Source: Bacillota bacterium (lineage in GTDB: Bacteria > Bacillota > Clostridia > Lachnospirales > Lachnospiraceae). From it: 30,388 bases of DNA. Of this stretch, positions 7,055 through 15,024 are shown piece by piece. The notes under the pieces were generated by a model that was given only the letters and a program-made list of their open reading frames with translations, searched no databases and was not told the DNA's origin. Every line of letters starts with the position of its first letter. Position 1 is the first letter of the stretch. A program made the position numbers and the translations under genes. The stretch spans positions 1-30,388 of the forward strand of contig JAEWHR010000157.1 of the NCBI GenBank assembly GCA_023387655.1, in the 5' to 3' direction.

Positions 7055-8938
7055 CTATTTACTTCTTCTTAATTGTTCCAAATACACCAATAAAACAGAG
7101 ATATCTGCAGGGGATACTCCAGAAATTCGAGATGCTTGTCCTACAGAGCTTGGTCTAATTTGGTTTAATTTTTGTTTCGCTTCAATTCTTAAAGATGGTA
7201 CGACGGAATAGTCTAAATCTTCAGGAATCTTTTTCCCTTCCAGCTTTTTAAACTGTTCCACCTGATGCTCTTGTCTTCTAATATATCCATCATATTTAAA
7301 GTTAATTTCAACTTGAGTAATCACTTCTTCAGGTAATGGTTTTCTATTCTTATCGAGAGGAGCTAATAGGTTATAGGTCAATTCTGGTCTTCTAACAAGC
7401 TCAGCTAATGTAGTACCTGTTTTTAATGTTGTTGTTCCAAGGCCTTCTAGAATTTCTTGAACGTCTTTTGATGCACCAATTAAAGTATTTTCTAATCGTA
7501 TCATCTCTTCTTTAATCATTTTTTCTTTCTCAAGTAGATGCTCATAACGTTCCTCACTAATCAATCCTATCTCATGCCCTATCTTAGTAAGTCTTAAGTC
7601 TGCATTGTCTTGTCTAAGAATTAGACGATATTCTGCCCTGGAAGTCATCATACGATACGGTTCATGTGTTTCCTTTGTTACAAGGTCATCAATTAGAACA
7701 CCAATATACGCCTGAGAACGATCTAGTACTATTGGTTCTTTTCCTGATAACTTTCTAGCTGCATTAATACCTGCAATTAATCCTTGCGCTGCAGCTTCTT
7801 CATAACCAGAGCTACCATTAAATTGGCCACCACTAAATAGTCCACTGATTGACATAAACTCCAAACTAGATTTTAACTGCATCGGATTAATGCAATCATA
7901 TTCAATTGCGTATGCATTTCTTACAATTTTAGCATTTTCTAAGCCTGAAACAGAACGATACATCTTAAATTGTACATCCTCTGGCAAACTACTTGACATA
8001 CCTGAAATATACATTTCATTAGTATAATTGCCTTCTGGCTCAATAAAAACTTGATGACGTTCTTTATCAGGAAATTTAACTACCTTATCTTCAATGGATG
8101 GACAATATCTTGGCCCCGTTCCTTTTATGTTACCAGAATATAAAGGAGAGCGATGAATATTCTCTCGAATTATTCCATGTGTATTTTCATTTGTATAGGT
8201 TAGCCAGCAAGATACCTGATCCTTTGCAATATCTTCTGGAGTATTCGTAAAGGAGAATGGCACTACCTTTTCATCTCCAAACTGCTCCTCCATCTTACTA
8301 AAATCAATACTTCTTTTATCTATTCTTGCAGGAGTACCTGTTTTAAATCGATACATTTCAATACCGAGCTTCTTTAAACTTTCTGTCAAGTGATTTGCAG
8401 ATGGTAATCCATTAGGACCAGTATGATGAATGGTTTCACCATAAATACATCTCGCATTTAAGTAAACTCCTGTACATAATATTACTGCTTTACAAGAATA
8501 TACTCCTCCAGAATAAACTACTACCCCTGTCACTTGATTATTCTCTGTAAGAATATCAATTACCTCATCTTGGCGTAATGTTAAGTTCTCTGTATTTTCA
8601 ACAACCTTGCGCATCTCTCTACAATAATCCATTTTATCCGCTTGCGCTCTTAATGAGTGTACAGCAGGACCTTTGGATTGATTTAGCATCTTAGATTGTA
8701 TATAAGTTTTATCAATGTTTTTCCCCATTTCTCCACCTAAGGCATCTATTTCACGAACAAGATGACCTTTGGATGTACCTCCAATGTTTGGATTACAAGG
8801 CATTAAAGCGATATTATCCATACTTACGGTAAACATTATTGTGTTAAAACCTAGACGTGCGCATGCCAATGCTGCTTCACAACCAGCATGTCCTGCTCCC
8901 ACCACTACAACGTCATAAGCTTCATATTGATTTGACAT
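7055..8938 (-). CDS. mnmG: tRNA uridine-34 5-carboxymethylaminomethyl modification enzyme MnmG (GidA)
   Basis: MnmG is the FAD-dependent partner of MnmE. Together they install the (carboxymethyl)aminomethyl group on wobble U34 of several tRNAs, using methylene-tetrahydrofolate. The N-terminal dinucleotide-binding motif VVVGAGHAGCEAA lies at about 11-23, and the family signatures GPRYCPSIEDK and GQFNGSSGYEEAAAQG are present. The start chosen is the ATG at 8938 (627 residues, normal length). A GGAGGT site lies just upstream of it, while the longer frame to 8974 adds 12 non-conserved residues and no such site. mnmE lies 141 bases upstream. Confidence 0.97.
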   Translation of the reverse strand: MSNQYEAYDVVVVGAGHAGCEAALACARLGFNTIMFTVSMDNIALMPCNPNIGGTSKGHLVREIDALGGEMGKNIDKTYIQSKMLNQSKGPAVHSLRAQADKMDYCREMRKVVENTENLTLRQDEVIDILTENNQVTGVVVYSGGVYSCKAVILCTGVYLNARCIYGETIHHTGPNGLPSANHLTESLKKLGIEMYRFKTGTPARIDKRSIDFSKMEEQFGDEKVVPFSFTNTPEDIAKDQVSCWLTYTNENTHGIIRENIHRSPLYSGNIKGTGPRYCPSIEDKVVKFPDKERHQVFIEPEGNYTNEMYISGMSSSLPEDVQFKMYRSVSGLENAKIVRNAYAIEYDCINPMQLKSSLEFMSISGLFSGGQFNGSSGYEEAAAQGLIAGINAARKLSGKEPIVLDRSQAYIGVLIDDLVTKETHEPYRMMTSRAEYRLILRQDNADLRLTKIGHEIGLISEERYEHLLEKEKMIKEEMIRLENTLIGASKDVQEILEGLGTTTLKTGTTLAELVRRPELTYNLLAPLDKNRKPLPEEVITQVEINFKYDGYIRRQEHQVEQFKKLEGKKIPEDLDYSVVPSLRIEAKQKLNQIRPSSVGQASRISGVSPADISVLLVYLEQLRRSK

Positions 8939-9079
8939 ACTTACCTCCATTCTTGCGTACGTTTTGCTTCTCAATTTGTATCAGAAAATATGAAATTACA
9001 AAATTTATTTTAAATTTTATTCGACATATCAAACGTATTTATACTATAGCTTATTTTAGTAATAACATTAAATTTGTGT

Positions 9080-10456
9080 CTATTTTCCCATACAAAATTC
9101 TTTGAATATGGTGTTAACCAAATCCTCATCCACAGCTTCCCCTATGATCGTTCCTAATACTTCATATGCATTCATCAAATCAATAGAGAAAAAATCTTCT
9201 GGCATTTCATTTTCAATACTAACTATAACTTGCTCTAAACTAATTTTTGCTTCTATTAGAGCATTTTTATGTCTTACGTTTGTAATATATATTTCATCAT
9301 TAAAAGAAATGTTACCTTCAAAAAACATTTCTGTAATTGTCTCTTCTAATTCTTTGATTCCTGTTTGATTTGTTGCAGAAATCTTTAACATTGGTTTATT
9401 CGTAAGAAGTTTTATTTCTTCTTCCTTAATTACAGGTTCTAAATCTGATTTATTTAAAAGTACGATTGCTTTTCTATCCTTGATAAATTCTAGAATTTCT
9501 TTATCATCCTGATTTAATGATGTGGAGGTATCAATAACATAAATAATTAAATCTGCTTCTTTCGCACTCTTTAAACTTTTTTCCACACCTAACTTTTCCA
9601 CTAAATCCGATGTTTCACGTATTCCAGCAGTATCAATAAGATTTAAGCATAAACCATTTAAAAATACAGTTTCTTCAATTGTATCTCTTGTTGTCCCAGC
9701 AATATCTGTTACAATCGCTCTTTCTTCTCCTACCATTAAGTTTAATAAAGAAGATTTCCCAGCGTTTGGTTTACCCAATATGACAGTACGTATTCCTTCC
9801 TTAATCAATCGACCATTTTCTGATGTATCGATTAGTTCAGAAAGTTCCTTGATGCTTCCCATTACATTTTCTCTTAATTTATCAGCAAATCCTTCTAAAC
9901 TAATATGCTCTGGATCATCAAGCGCAGCTTCAATATAAGCTGTGTCTAACAGTATACTTTGCCTTACATCTTTTACCTTATGAAGTACATTACCTTTTAA
10001 CTGCTTCATAGAATTTTTTAAAGCTAATTCATTATTTGCATGTATTATATCAATAACTGCTTCCGCCTGAGAAAGATCTATTCTGCCATTTAAAAATGCA
10101 CGTTTTGTAAATTCTCCAGGCTCTGCAATTCTAGCACCTGCTCTTAATACTGTTTCTAATACTTTTTTTGTTACGGTAATTCCACCATGGCAATCAATTT
10201 CTATACTATCTTCCATGGTATAACTTCTTGGAGCACGCATGATTACTACCATAACTTCATCGATGACTTCTTCGCCATCAACAATATAACCATAGTGTAC
10301 TGTATGAGATTCCATCTCAGATAGCCTTTTTGCCTTTGATTTTGTTTGAAATATCTTATCAATCACAGCAAAGGCCTGATCTCCACTTATTCTAACTATA
10401 CTAATTCCTGCATTACTAAGTCCTGTTGCTATGGCGGCAATGGTATCTGTTTTCAT
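9080..10456 (-). CDS. mnmE: tRNA modification GTPase MnmE (TrmE)
   Basis: MnmE is the GTPase half of the U34 tRNA-modification complex with MnmG. With the ATG at 10456 it has 458 residues, the usual size. The N-terminal folate-binding domain covers about 1-115 (TIAAIATGLSNAGISIVRIS near the start). The helical domain is split by the G domain: P-loop GKPNAGKS (228-235), G3 DTAG (275-278) and G4 NKSD (335-338). The conserved C-terminal Cys is in FCMGK (C455). Upstream candidates are a TTG at 10474 and an ATG at 10465. GGAGG at 10468-10472 overlaps the TTG and is only 2 bases from the 10465 ATG, so 10456 or, less likely, 10465 is the start. Confidence 0.96.
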   Translation of the reverse strand: MKTDTIAAIATGLSNAGISIVRISGDQAFAVIDKIFQTKSKAKRLSEMESHTVHYGYIVDGEEVIDEVMVVIMRAPRSYTMEDSIEIDCHGGITVTKKVLETVLRAGARIAEPGEFTKRAFLNGRIDLSQAEAVIDIIHANNELALKNSMKQLKGNVLHKVKDVRQSILLDTAYIEAALDDPEHISLEGFADKLRENVMGSIKELSELIDTSENGRLIKEGIRTVILGKPNAGKSSLLNLMVGEERAIVTDIAGTTRDTIEETVFLNGLCLNLIDTAGIRETSDLVEKLGVEKSLKSAKEADLIIYVIDTSTSLNQDDKEILEFIKDRKAIVLLNKSDLEPVIKEEEIKLLTNKPMLKISATNQTGIKELEETITEMFFEGNISFNDEIYITNVRHKNALIEAKISLEQVIVSIENEMPEDFFSIDLMNAYEVLGTIIGEAVDEDLVNTIFKEFCMGK

Positions 10457-10591
10457 GTCTCTCATTTCCTCCAAAATTATATTTAAATTCCTTTAAAAAT
10501 TATAATAACAAGTTGTCTAATTTATAAATTATTTAAAGAAGTTGATTTTTGATATCTTATATATTATATTTTTTTGCAACTTGTATCCGAA

Positions 10592-10747
10592 TATCAGAAA
10601 TTGATATTTACTTCTGACATAAGGTTCCTCTTTTTTATAATTAACCAGAATTTATTTCTTTACTTTTGATATAAATAAATTACATCTTATTGCAAATTAA
10701 TCAGAAATTATTTTTCTACTTTGATATAAGGTATCCCTTTTTGTATC
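10592..10747. repeat. Three degenerate ~50-56-bp repeats
   Basis: Copies start near 10592, 10643 and 10699. Each carries (T/C)CAGAA(A)TT, then a T-rich stretch, then ACTTTTGATATAA-like bases. The first copy also contains TCAGAA...TTCTGA (10594-10616), a small inverted repeat. The copies are too diverged for a precise consensus. Confidence 0.4.
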
Positions 10748-10796
10748 TTCTATCTGATTATCAAAACATAAGTTTAGTTCCGATAATAGTTAGGAA

Positions 10797-10846
10797 AGGC
10801 TGTTACACAGGAAGTACCGCTTAGGTACTTTCCCATGTCACAGCCT
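10797..10846 (-). terminator. Terminator of the yidC-jag transcript
   Basis: A long imperfect hairpin: AGGCTGT (10797-10803) pairs with ACAGCCT (10840-10846), and inside it GGAAGTACC (10810-10818) pairs with GGTACTTTCC (10824-10833) with a one-base bulge. Read on the minus strand it is followed by TTTCC. It lies 21 bases after the jag stop. Confidence 0.7.
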
Positions 10847-10867
10847 GACAACTTAATACTCTGCGTA

Positions 10868-11692
10868 TTATTCCTTATTAGCTTCTACTGCTTTTGCAGC
10901 TGCTTTTGCTTCTAAGTATGCAGCATAGTCCTTCTTATAATCAGTACTGTAATCCTTCGTATTTCCGCCGTACTTCTTATGGAATTCCTTCCTGCTATCT
11001 TTATTGAATCCCTTTTTATTGTAATCTTTATTCCCAAATCGATTACTATTATTATGAGGAGTTACGCCTTTCTTTAAGCTAATTACAACTTTTCTAAAAG
11101 GCTCTTCACCTTCACTATGCGTCTCAACATATTTATCATTCTGTAATGCAGAATGAATGATACGTCGTTCATAAGGATTCATAGGTTCTAAGGATACCTG
11201 TTTGTGTGTTCTTTTAACTTTGGATGCAATATTCTTTGCTAAATTCTCCAAAGTTTCTTTTCTTCTTTCGCGATAATTTTCTGTATCTAACTTTACCTTT
11301 AAATAACCTTCGTTATTCTTATTAATTACTAAGCTTGTTAGATACTGGAGAGAGTCTAAGGTTTGTCCCCTTTTCCCTATTAGTACACCCATATCATCCC
11401 CGACAATATTGATGTCTACATTTTCCCCCTCTTTATCGTATACTACTTCTGCAGTCGCATCAATTCCCATAGCTTTAAAAACTTTATCTAGAAAGTTCTT
11501 TGCTACCCCATCAATACTAAACTTTAATTTAGCACGTATTTTTGCAGGCTTTGAAAACATTCCAAGTAAACCTTTTGATTCTTTCTCAATAACCTCATAT
11601 TCCATATTCTCACTTGTAGTTTGAAAACTTAATAAGGCTTCTGTTAAAGCTTCATCTACTGTTTTACCCGTAAACTCTTTCCAGTCCTCCAT
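10868..11692 (-). CDS. jag: RNA-binding protein Jag/KhpB (SpoIIIJ-associated)
   Basis: Jag (KhpB) is a cytoplasmic RNA-binding protein linked to cell elongation and division, encoded beside the YidC insertase in many Firmicutes. Domains in order: Jag-N (about 1-55), a type II KH domain (about 60-135) with the GKRG loop at 106-109, and R3H (about 140-207) with R176 and H180 in the RxxxH motif. After residue 207 comes a basic, Asn/Lys/Tyr-rich low-complexity tail of about 65 residues ending in an Ala/Lys helix. That makes it 274 residues, against about 208 in B. subtilis. Its ATG shares one base with the yidC stop (TAATG), so translation is probably coupled. Confidence 0.95.
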   Translation of the reverse strand: MEDWKEFTGKTVDEALTEALLSFQTTSENMEYEVIEKESKGLLGMFSKPAKIRAKLKFSIDGVAKNFLDKVFKAMGIDATAEVVYDKEGENVDINIVGDDMGVLIGKRGQTLDSLQYLTSLVINKNNEGYLKVKLDTENYRERRKETLENLAKNIASKVKRTHKQVSLEPMNPYERRIIHSALQNDKYVETHSEGEEPFRKVVISLKKGVTPHNNSNRFGNKDYNKKGFNKDSRKEFHKKYGGNTKDYSTDYKKDYAAYLEAKAAAKAVEANKE

Positions 11693-13017
11693 TATTTTTT
11701 ATCCCCCTTATCACTATCACGCTTTAGGATGTTAGCATTTGCTGCGATGCTGCCTGCAGCATAGGATACATTACTCTTTTTATAATTTGATGGATCTTTT
11801 GCTTTATTGCTTGTCTTAGTATCAGTAGTAGTCTTGCTAGAAACATCAATTGCTTTCGTTGTTGTCTTCGCTACATTAGCCATTGTATTTCCTGTGACTA
11901 CACCATACTTTTCTTTTCTTTTATTTGATTTTGCTACACTCTTAGCAACCATTTCATCAATATCTATCTTATCAAGATACTTATTAATAAAAATCTGTTG
12001 TACAATCTGGACAACACTACTTGCAATCCAGTAGATACCAACACCAATTGGTAAGAAGGTACAGAAAATACCGGATACGACAGGCATAACAGTGTTCATA
12101 GTTTTTAAACTTTGTGCACCTGGGGTATCATCAGATGTGCTTTGCGGTGTTGCTGACATCATAAGTTTACTTTGCGCAAACTGTGATCCAGCCGCAGCCA
12201 AAGGTATTAAAATTCCTGGGAAGGTAAATCCAGGGACATCAAGAATGTTTAGATTACCAATAAATTTATTTACATGAATAATCTGGTCTACCGTTTCTTT
12301 TACATCAATACCACTTACAAAATTTTGTATTGTAGTTAAATTATCACTTGTAAAGTACTGAAGATAGTTTACATTCCAAGTATCCTTTAATAAAAATACT
12401 TCCCAGTTCGCAGTCTTAAACTGTGCAAAGATATCGATTAACTTATTCGTAGCAATATCTAACTTACCTAAAGTTAAAGCATCGGTAAATGCAGTTGTAT
12501 TAACTGCTACTTTATTATCAGTTAAGAACTGAGCTAATGCTTCTGGAAATCCCTGTATATTTATAACTCCCTGAGCTATCACGTCATATAAACTTTTCAC
12601 GTCATTCACATATGCAGGAACTGCATAGATAACTCGATATAATGCAAACATAATAGGTAAAGAAATTAATAATGGTAAACATCCTGAAAATGGAGATGCC
12701 CCATATTTTGAGTATATTTCCTGCATTTCTGCTTGCTGCTTTTGCATCGATGCTTGGTCTTTTTTACCTTTATACTTTGCTTGTACCTTCTGAATTTCTG
12801 GATTCATTTTTGCGGATAAACGACTACCTTTTTGTTGCTTGATTGTTAATGGAAGCATAAGCATCTTAATTACAAAGGTAAAGATAATAATACATAGTGC
12901 AATATTTGCTATTCCAAAAAAATTAAGAAATTCATAAATTCCATTTAAAATAATACCCATTACCCAAGCAAATGGACCTAAAATACCGGTTACTTGAGTC
13001 AATACTGTTATGTCCAA
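11692..13017 (-). CDS. yidC: Membrane protein insertase YidC/SpoIIIJ (Oxa1 family)
   Basis: YidC inserts and folds proteins in the cytoplasmic membrane, alone or with SecYEG. The 60KD_IMP domain spans about 15-375. The first core membrane helix (38-57) contains IIIFTFVIKMLMLPLTIKQQ. A basic cytoplasmic hairpin follows (60-108). Further helices occur at about 113-133 and in the C-terminal half (IPLAAAGSQFAQ, MPVVSGIFCTFLPIGVGIYW). The position usually occupied by the groove arginine is lysine (K51). At 441 residues it exceeds B. subtilis SpoIIIJ (261), because of an enlarged extracellular loop at about 140-250 and a Lys/Thr/Ser-rich C-terminal tail. jag overlaps its stop and yidD lies 52 bases upstream. 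Confidence 0.95.
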   Translation of the reverse strand: MDITVLTQVTGILGPFAWVMGIILNGIYEFLNFFGIANIALCIIIFTFVIKMLMLPLTIKQQKGSRLSAKMNPEIQKVQAKYKGKKDQASMQKQQAEMQEIYSKYGASPFSGCLPLLISLPIMFALYRVIYAVPAYVNDVKSLYDVIAQGVINIQGFPEALAQFLTDNKVAVNTTAFTDALTLGKLDIATNKLIDIFAQFKTANWEVFLLKDTWNVNYLQYFTSDNLTTIQNFVSGIDVKETVDQIIHVNKFIGNLNILDVPGFTFPGILIPLAAAGSQFAQSKLMMSATPQSTSDDTPGAQSLKTMNTVMPVVSGIFCTFLPIGVGIYWIASSVVQIVQQIFINKYLDKIDIDEMVAKSVAKSNKRKEKYGVVTGNTMANVAKTTTKAIDVSSKTTTDTKTSNKAKDPSNYKKSNVSYAAGSIAANANILKRDSDKGDKK

Positions 13018-13069
13018 CTAATTTTCCTCCTTATTAATAAGGTATACTTTTAACTCAAAAAAGGCCATC

Positions 13070-13291
13070 CTAAGGAACAGGATCGAATCCCCCTTTATGA
13101 AACGGATGACACTTAAGAATTCTCCTCACCGCAAGATAACTTCCTTTAACAGCACCGTATCGCTGCAATGCTTCCAATGCATACTCCGAACAGGTAGGAG
13201 TAAAGCGACAAGTGGGAACTCTCTTCATTGGTGAGATATATTTTCGATATAATTTAACTATTGCTATTAGAATTCGTTTCATCACATTCAT
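13070..13291 (-). CDS. yidD: Membrane protein insertion efficiency factor YidD
   Basis: YidD is a small inner-face membrane-associated protein that aids YidC-dependent insertion. The 73 residues are typical. The haemolysin-like domain signature is complete: LYRKYISPM, CRFTPTCSEYALEAL and ILKCHPFHKGGFDPVP, with its three conserved cysteines. An N-terminal amphipathic helix (MKRILIAIVKLYRK) should bind the membrane. The first ATG has a GAGAG site; an internal ATG three codons later is possible. It lies between rnpA and yidC as in most bacteria. Confidence 0.95.
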   Translation of the reverse strand: MNVMKRILIAIVKLYRKYISPMKRVPTCRFTPTCSEYALEALQRYGAVKGSYLAVRRILKCHPFHKGGFDPVP

Positions 13292-13433
13292 ATTTTCTCT
13301 CTGCAGGCAATACTAAACCTGCTATAACAAGATAAGTTATTTTCCTCCCTTACCTGTTATGAATAAAAGGAGTCCAATATTTACTCCATTTATTCGGTTG
13401 CTCTATTTTTAGCAACCATTTCATGCTTAAAAC

Positions 13434-13790
13434 TTAATTTCTATCAGGCTCACTGCTTTTTATAATTTTATGCAGTTTTGCCAAGTGCATTAGTGCACTG
13501 CTTATTTCTGAATAGTTTTTACCTTTTGATCCTGCTCTTGCTACAACTACGATATCTAAACCGCTATTAGATATCGCATCATTTAACCGATAACTTTCCC
13601 TAATTAATCTAGTTATCCTATGTCTAATTACGCTATTACCGACTTTTTTACTAACCGAAATTCCCAAACGATTAAACGACAACTCGTTTTTACAAACATA
13701 CATTACCAAATACTTATTAGCAAAAGACTTACCGTTTTTATATACATTACCGAATTGCTGACTATTTTTTAATGATTCTGACAAATTCAA
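13434..13790 (-). CDS. rnpA: Ribonuclease P protein component RnpA
   Basis: RnpA is the protein subunit of RNase P, which removes 5' leaders from pre-tRNAs together with the rnpB RNA. The 118-residue protein is basic and of normal length. The N-terminal FGNVYKNGKS corresponds to the F-x3-Y-x-x-G leader-binding region. The conserved basic helix is present as KKVGNSVIRHRITRLIRESYR, with the usual RNR written RHR. Translation starts at TTG (13790), supported by an AAGGAG site 5-6 bases before it; no ATG is nearby. A hairpin lies just upstream of this site on the minus strand. rpmH lies upstream and yidD downstream. Confidence 0.93.
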   Translation of the reverse strand: MNLSESLKNSQQFGNVYKNGKSFANKYLVMYVCKNELSFNRLGISVSKKVGNSVIRHRITRLIRESYRLNDAISNSGLDIVVVARAGSKGKNYSEISSALMHLAKLHKIIKSSEPDRN

Positions 13791-14098
13791 AATCTCCTTA
13801 TCGACAAGGCCCTACCGGCTTGTCTACTGTCGTTTTGCTATACTAATATAAATTGCTTATCAAATCTGAATGTAGATTTGATGCTGCCAGAAATAAAAAG
13901 TAGATTAATTACTTTATTTCTCATACTTTCTTCTAATTACTCGTGTATACAAGACGAGCCAGTCTTCCTCACATTTTGAAAAGTTTAATCTTACTTCAAA
14001 TCATGTTTTGGTTAACTGCCTCTCTTGTCCTTTGGATAGCATATCATAGCTACTCCTTATCATCACGTATTAGAAGAAAAGGTCACATGAACTGCGAC
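13791..14098. other. rpmH-rnpA intergenic region with hairpins
   Basis: About 308 bases without a gene. An imperfect hairpin (GACAAG 13803-13808 with CTTGTC 13819-13824) sits immediately before the rnpA ribosome binding site. ATCAAATC (13859-13866) pairs with GATTTGAT (13875-13882). The rpmH terminator is at the right end. The rnpA transcript therefore has either a structured leader or its own unidentified promoter. Confidence 0.55.
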
Positions 14099-14100
14099 CT
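14071..14100 (-). terminator. Terminator overlapping the rpmH stop
   Basis: On the minus strand, AGGTCGC (14100-14094) pairs with GTGACCT (14086-14080) with one mismatched pair, followed by TTTTCTTCT. The stem overlaps the rpmH TAG. It may end most rpmH transcripts, leaving rnpA as partial read-through. Confidence 0.6.
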
Positions 14101-14233
14101 ATGCTGATAATTTATGTCTTCCTTTTGCTCTTCTAGCGGCTAATACCTTTCTACCGTTAGATGTGCTCATTCTTGCTCTAAATCCATGAACCTTAGCTCT
14201 AGAACGCTTCTTTGGCTGAAATGTCATTTTCAT
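14099..14233 (-). CDS. rpmH: 50S ribosomal protein L34
   Basis: This 44-residue, very basic protein begins MKMTFQPKKRSRAKVHGFRA and ends RRAKGRHKLSA. It contains the full L34 signature KVHGFRARMSTSNGRKVLAARRAKGR. It is a structural protein of the large ribosomal subunit. A strong AGGAGGTG site lies 7 bases before the ATG, and a consensus promoter lies about 70-100 bases upstream. It is the first gene to the left of the origin, the standard position. Confidence 0.98.
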   Translation of the reverse strand: MKMTFQPKKRSRAKVHGFRARMSTSNGRKVLAARRAKGRHKLSA

Positions 14234-14304
14234 TCGAAAACACCTCCTTTAAACTACCGTCTCTTTATGGTAAGCCTATTTACTCTATTTTAAATAGCAT
14301 TACT

Positions 14305-14333
14305 ATTATAGTAGGAAAGACATGTTACGTCAA
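14305..14333 (-). promoter_or_regulatory. rpmH promoter (sigma-A)
   Basis: On the minus strand, TTGACG (14333-14328), a 17-base spacer, then TATAAT (14310-14305). It faces rpmH from about 72 bases upstream of its ATG. Confidence 0.8.
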
Positions 14334-14624
14334 GTAAATCTTTTGTTTTGATACGATTTTATCCATCTACTAGATTAATTACTTTCTGCTATTTTTCAAA
14401 TTATTTAAACACTTTATAAAATAACTGACTATTACATCTAGATTATCACAATGTCTAAGTTATTTCTTATCCATAAATTTTCATGATTTAGTTTCTTCCT
14501 ATTTATATATATATTTAACGACTCTAAATTTCCATGATATTTGAAATTATTTCGTTTTCTATATGTTGTTGTTAAAAATTTTTATCTTCCTCTGTGTTAC
14601 TATATGTTGATAAAAAAATACGAG

Positions 14625-14656
14625 TTATCCACAGTTTGTGGATGAATTGTGGATAA
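14625..14656. promoter_or_regulatory. Paired DnaA boxes
   Basis: TTATCCACA at 14625-14633 and its complement TGTGGATAA at 14648-14656 face each other; the one-mismatch box TGTGGATGA lies between them at 14637-14645. Confidence 0.9.
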
Positions 14657-14756
14657 CACTGTTCATTTGTGTTAATATTTTATGTTATAGCCTCTTTTAT
14701 CCTTAATAATACTAGCTATTTCAGTGTGGGTAACCCCTATACTATTATTAACCCTG

Positions 14757-14786
14757 TGTGTATAATTGATATTATGCTGTGAATAA
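14757..14786 (-). promoter_or_regulatory. Two DnaA boxes in direct orientation
   Basis: TGTGTATAA (14757-14765) and TGTGAATAA (14778-14786) are complements of TTATACACA and TTATTCACA. Confidence 0.8.
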
Positions 14787-14831
14787 ATTATGGAAAATTA
14801 ACAAAGTTATGTTCATAAAAAAATATAAACA

Positions 14832-14860
14832 TTGAAATGTTTATAATTTTGTTATATATT
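14832..14860 (+). promoter_or_regulatory. Candidate dnaA promoter
   Basis: TTGAAA (14832-14837), 17 bases, TATATT (14855-14860), upstream of dnaA and downstream of the DnaA-box group. It would give a leader of about 160 bases. A TATAAT at 14991-14996 is an alternative -10, but no good -35 stands 17 bases before it. Confidence 0.4.
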
Positions 14861-14913
14861 ATAAGTGTATGGACTTTTGTGGACAAACTATACTAGACTA
14901 GAAAATGTTATCA

Positions 14914-14956
14914 GCAGCAAATTAACCTGAATTATTTAAGGTTATACTATTGCTGC
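14914..14956 (+). promoter_or_regulatory. Hairpin in the dnaA leader
   Basis: GCAGCAA (14914-14920) pairs with TTGCTGC (14950-14956), and inside it AACCT (14924-14928) pairs with AGGTT (14939-14943). It lies about 70-110 bases before the dnaA ATG. It has no terminal T run, although TCTTTT follows. It could be an attenuator, an RNA-stability element or part of oriC. Confidence 0.5.
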
Positions 14957-15024
14957 GTCTTTTGTCGTGAGAGTAAACACTTTCGATAATTATAATATAT
15001 ACAGAGAAGGGCACGGGTTTTACT

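Larger units (their letters stand above)
10457..10867. other. mnmE-jag intergenic region
   Basis: Nearly 400 bases without a gene. It holds the terminator of the yidC-jag transcript (10797-10846), three degenerate repeats (10592-10747) and the mnmE leader. I cannot assign a confident mnmE promoter. Confidence 0.5.
14467..15024. other. oriC: Chromosomal replication origin oriC, dnaA-proximal part
   Basis: This intergenic region between rpmH and dnaA holds DnaA boxes. Strict TTATNCACA matches are at 14625-14633 (+), 14648-14656 (-), 14757-14765 (-) and 14778-14786 (-). One-mismatch boxes are at 14467-14475, 14637-14645, 14725-14733 and 14878-14886. An A/T-only stretch around 14838-14866 is a candidate unwinding element, and ACTATACTAGACTAG (14887-14901) follows with TAG/CTA triplets reminiscent of DnaA-trio motifs. 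Gene orientation diverges here, as expected at oriC. The trio and unwinding assignments are tentative. Confidence 0.88.

Noticed and set aside
9610..9625. TGTTTCACGT inside mnmE resembles a parS half site.
   Set aside because: The second arm (ATTCCA) does not match and the bases are coding; treated as chance.
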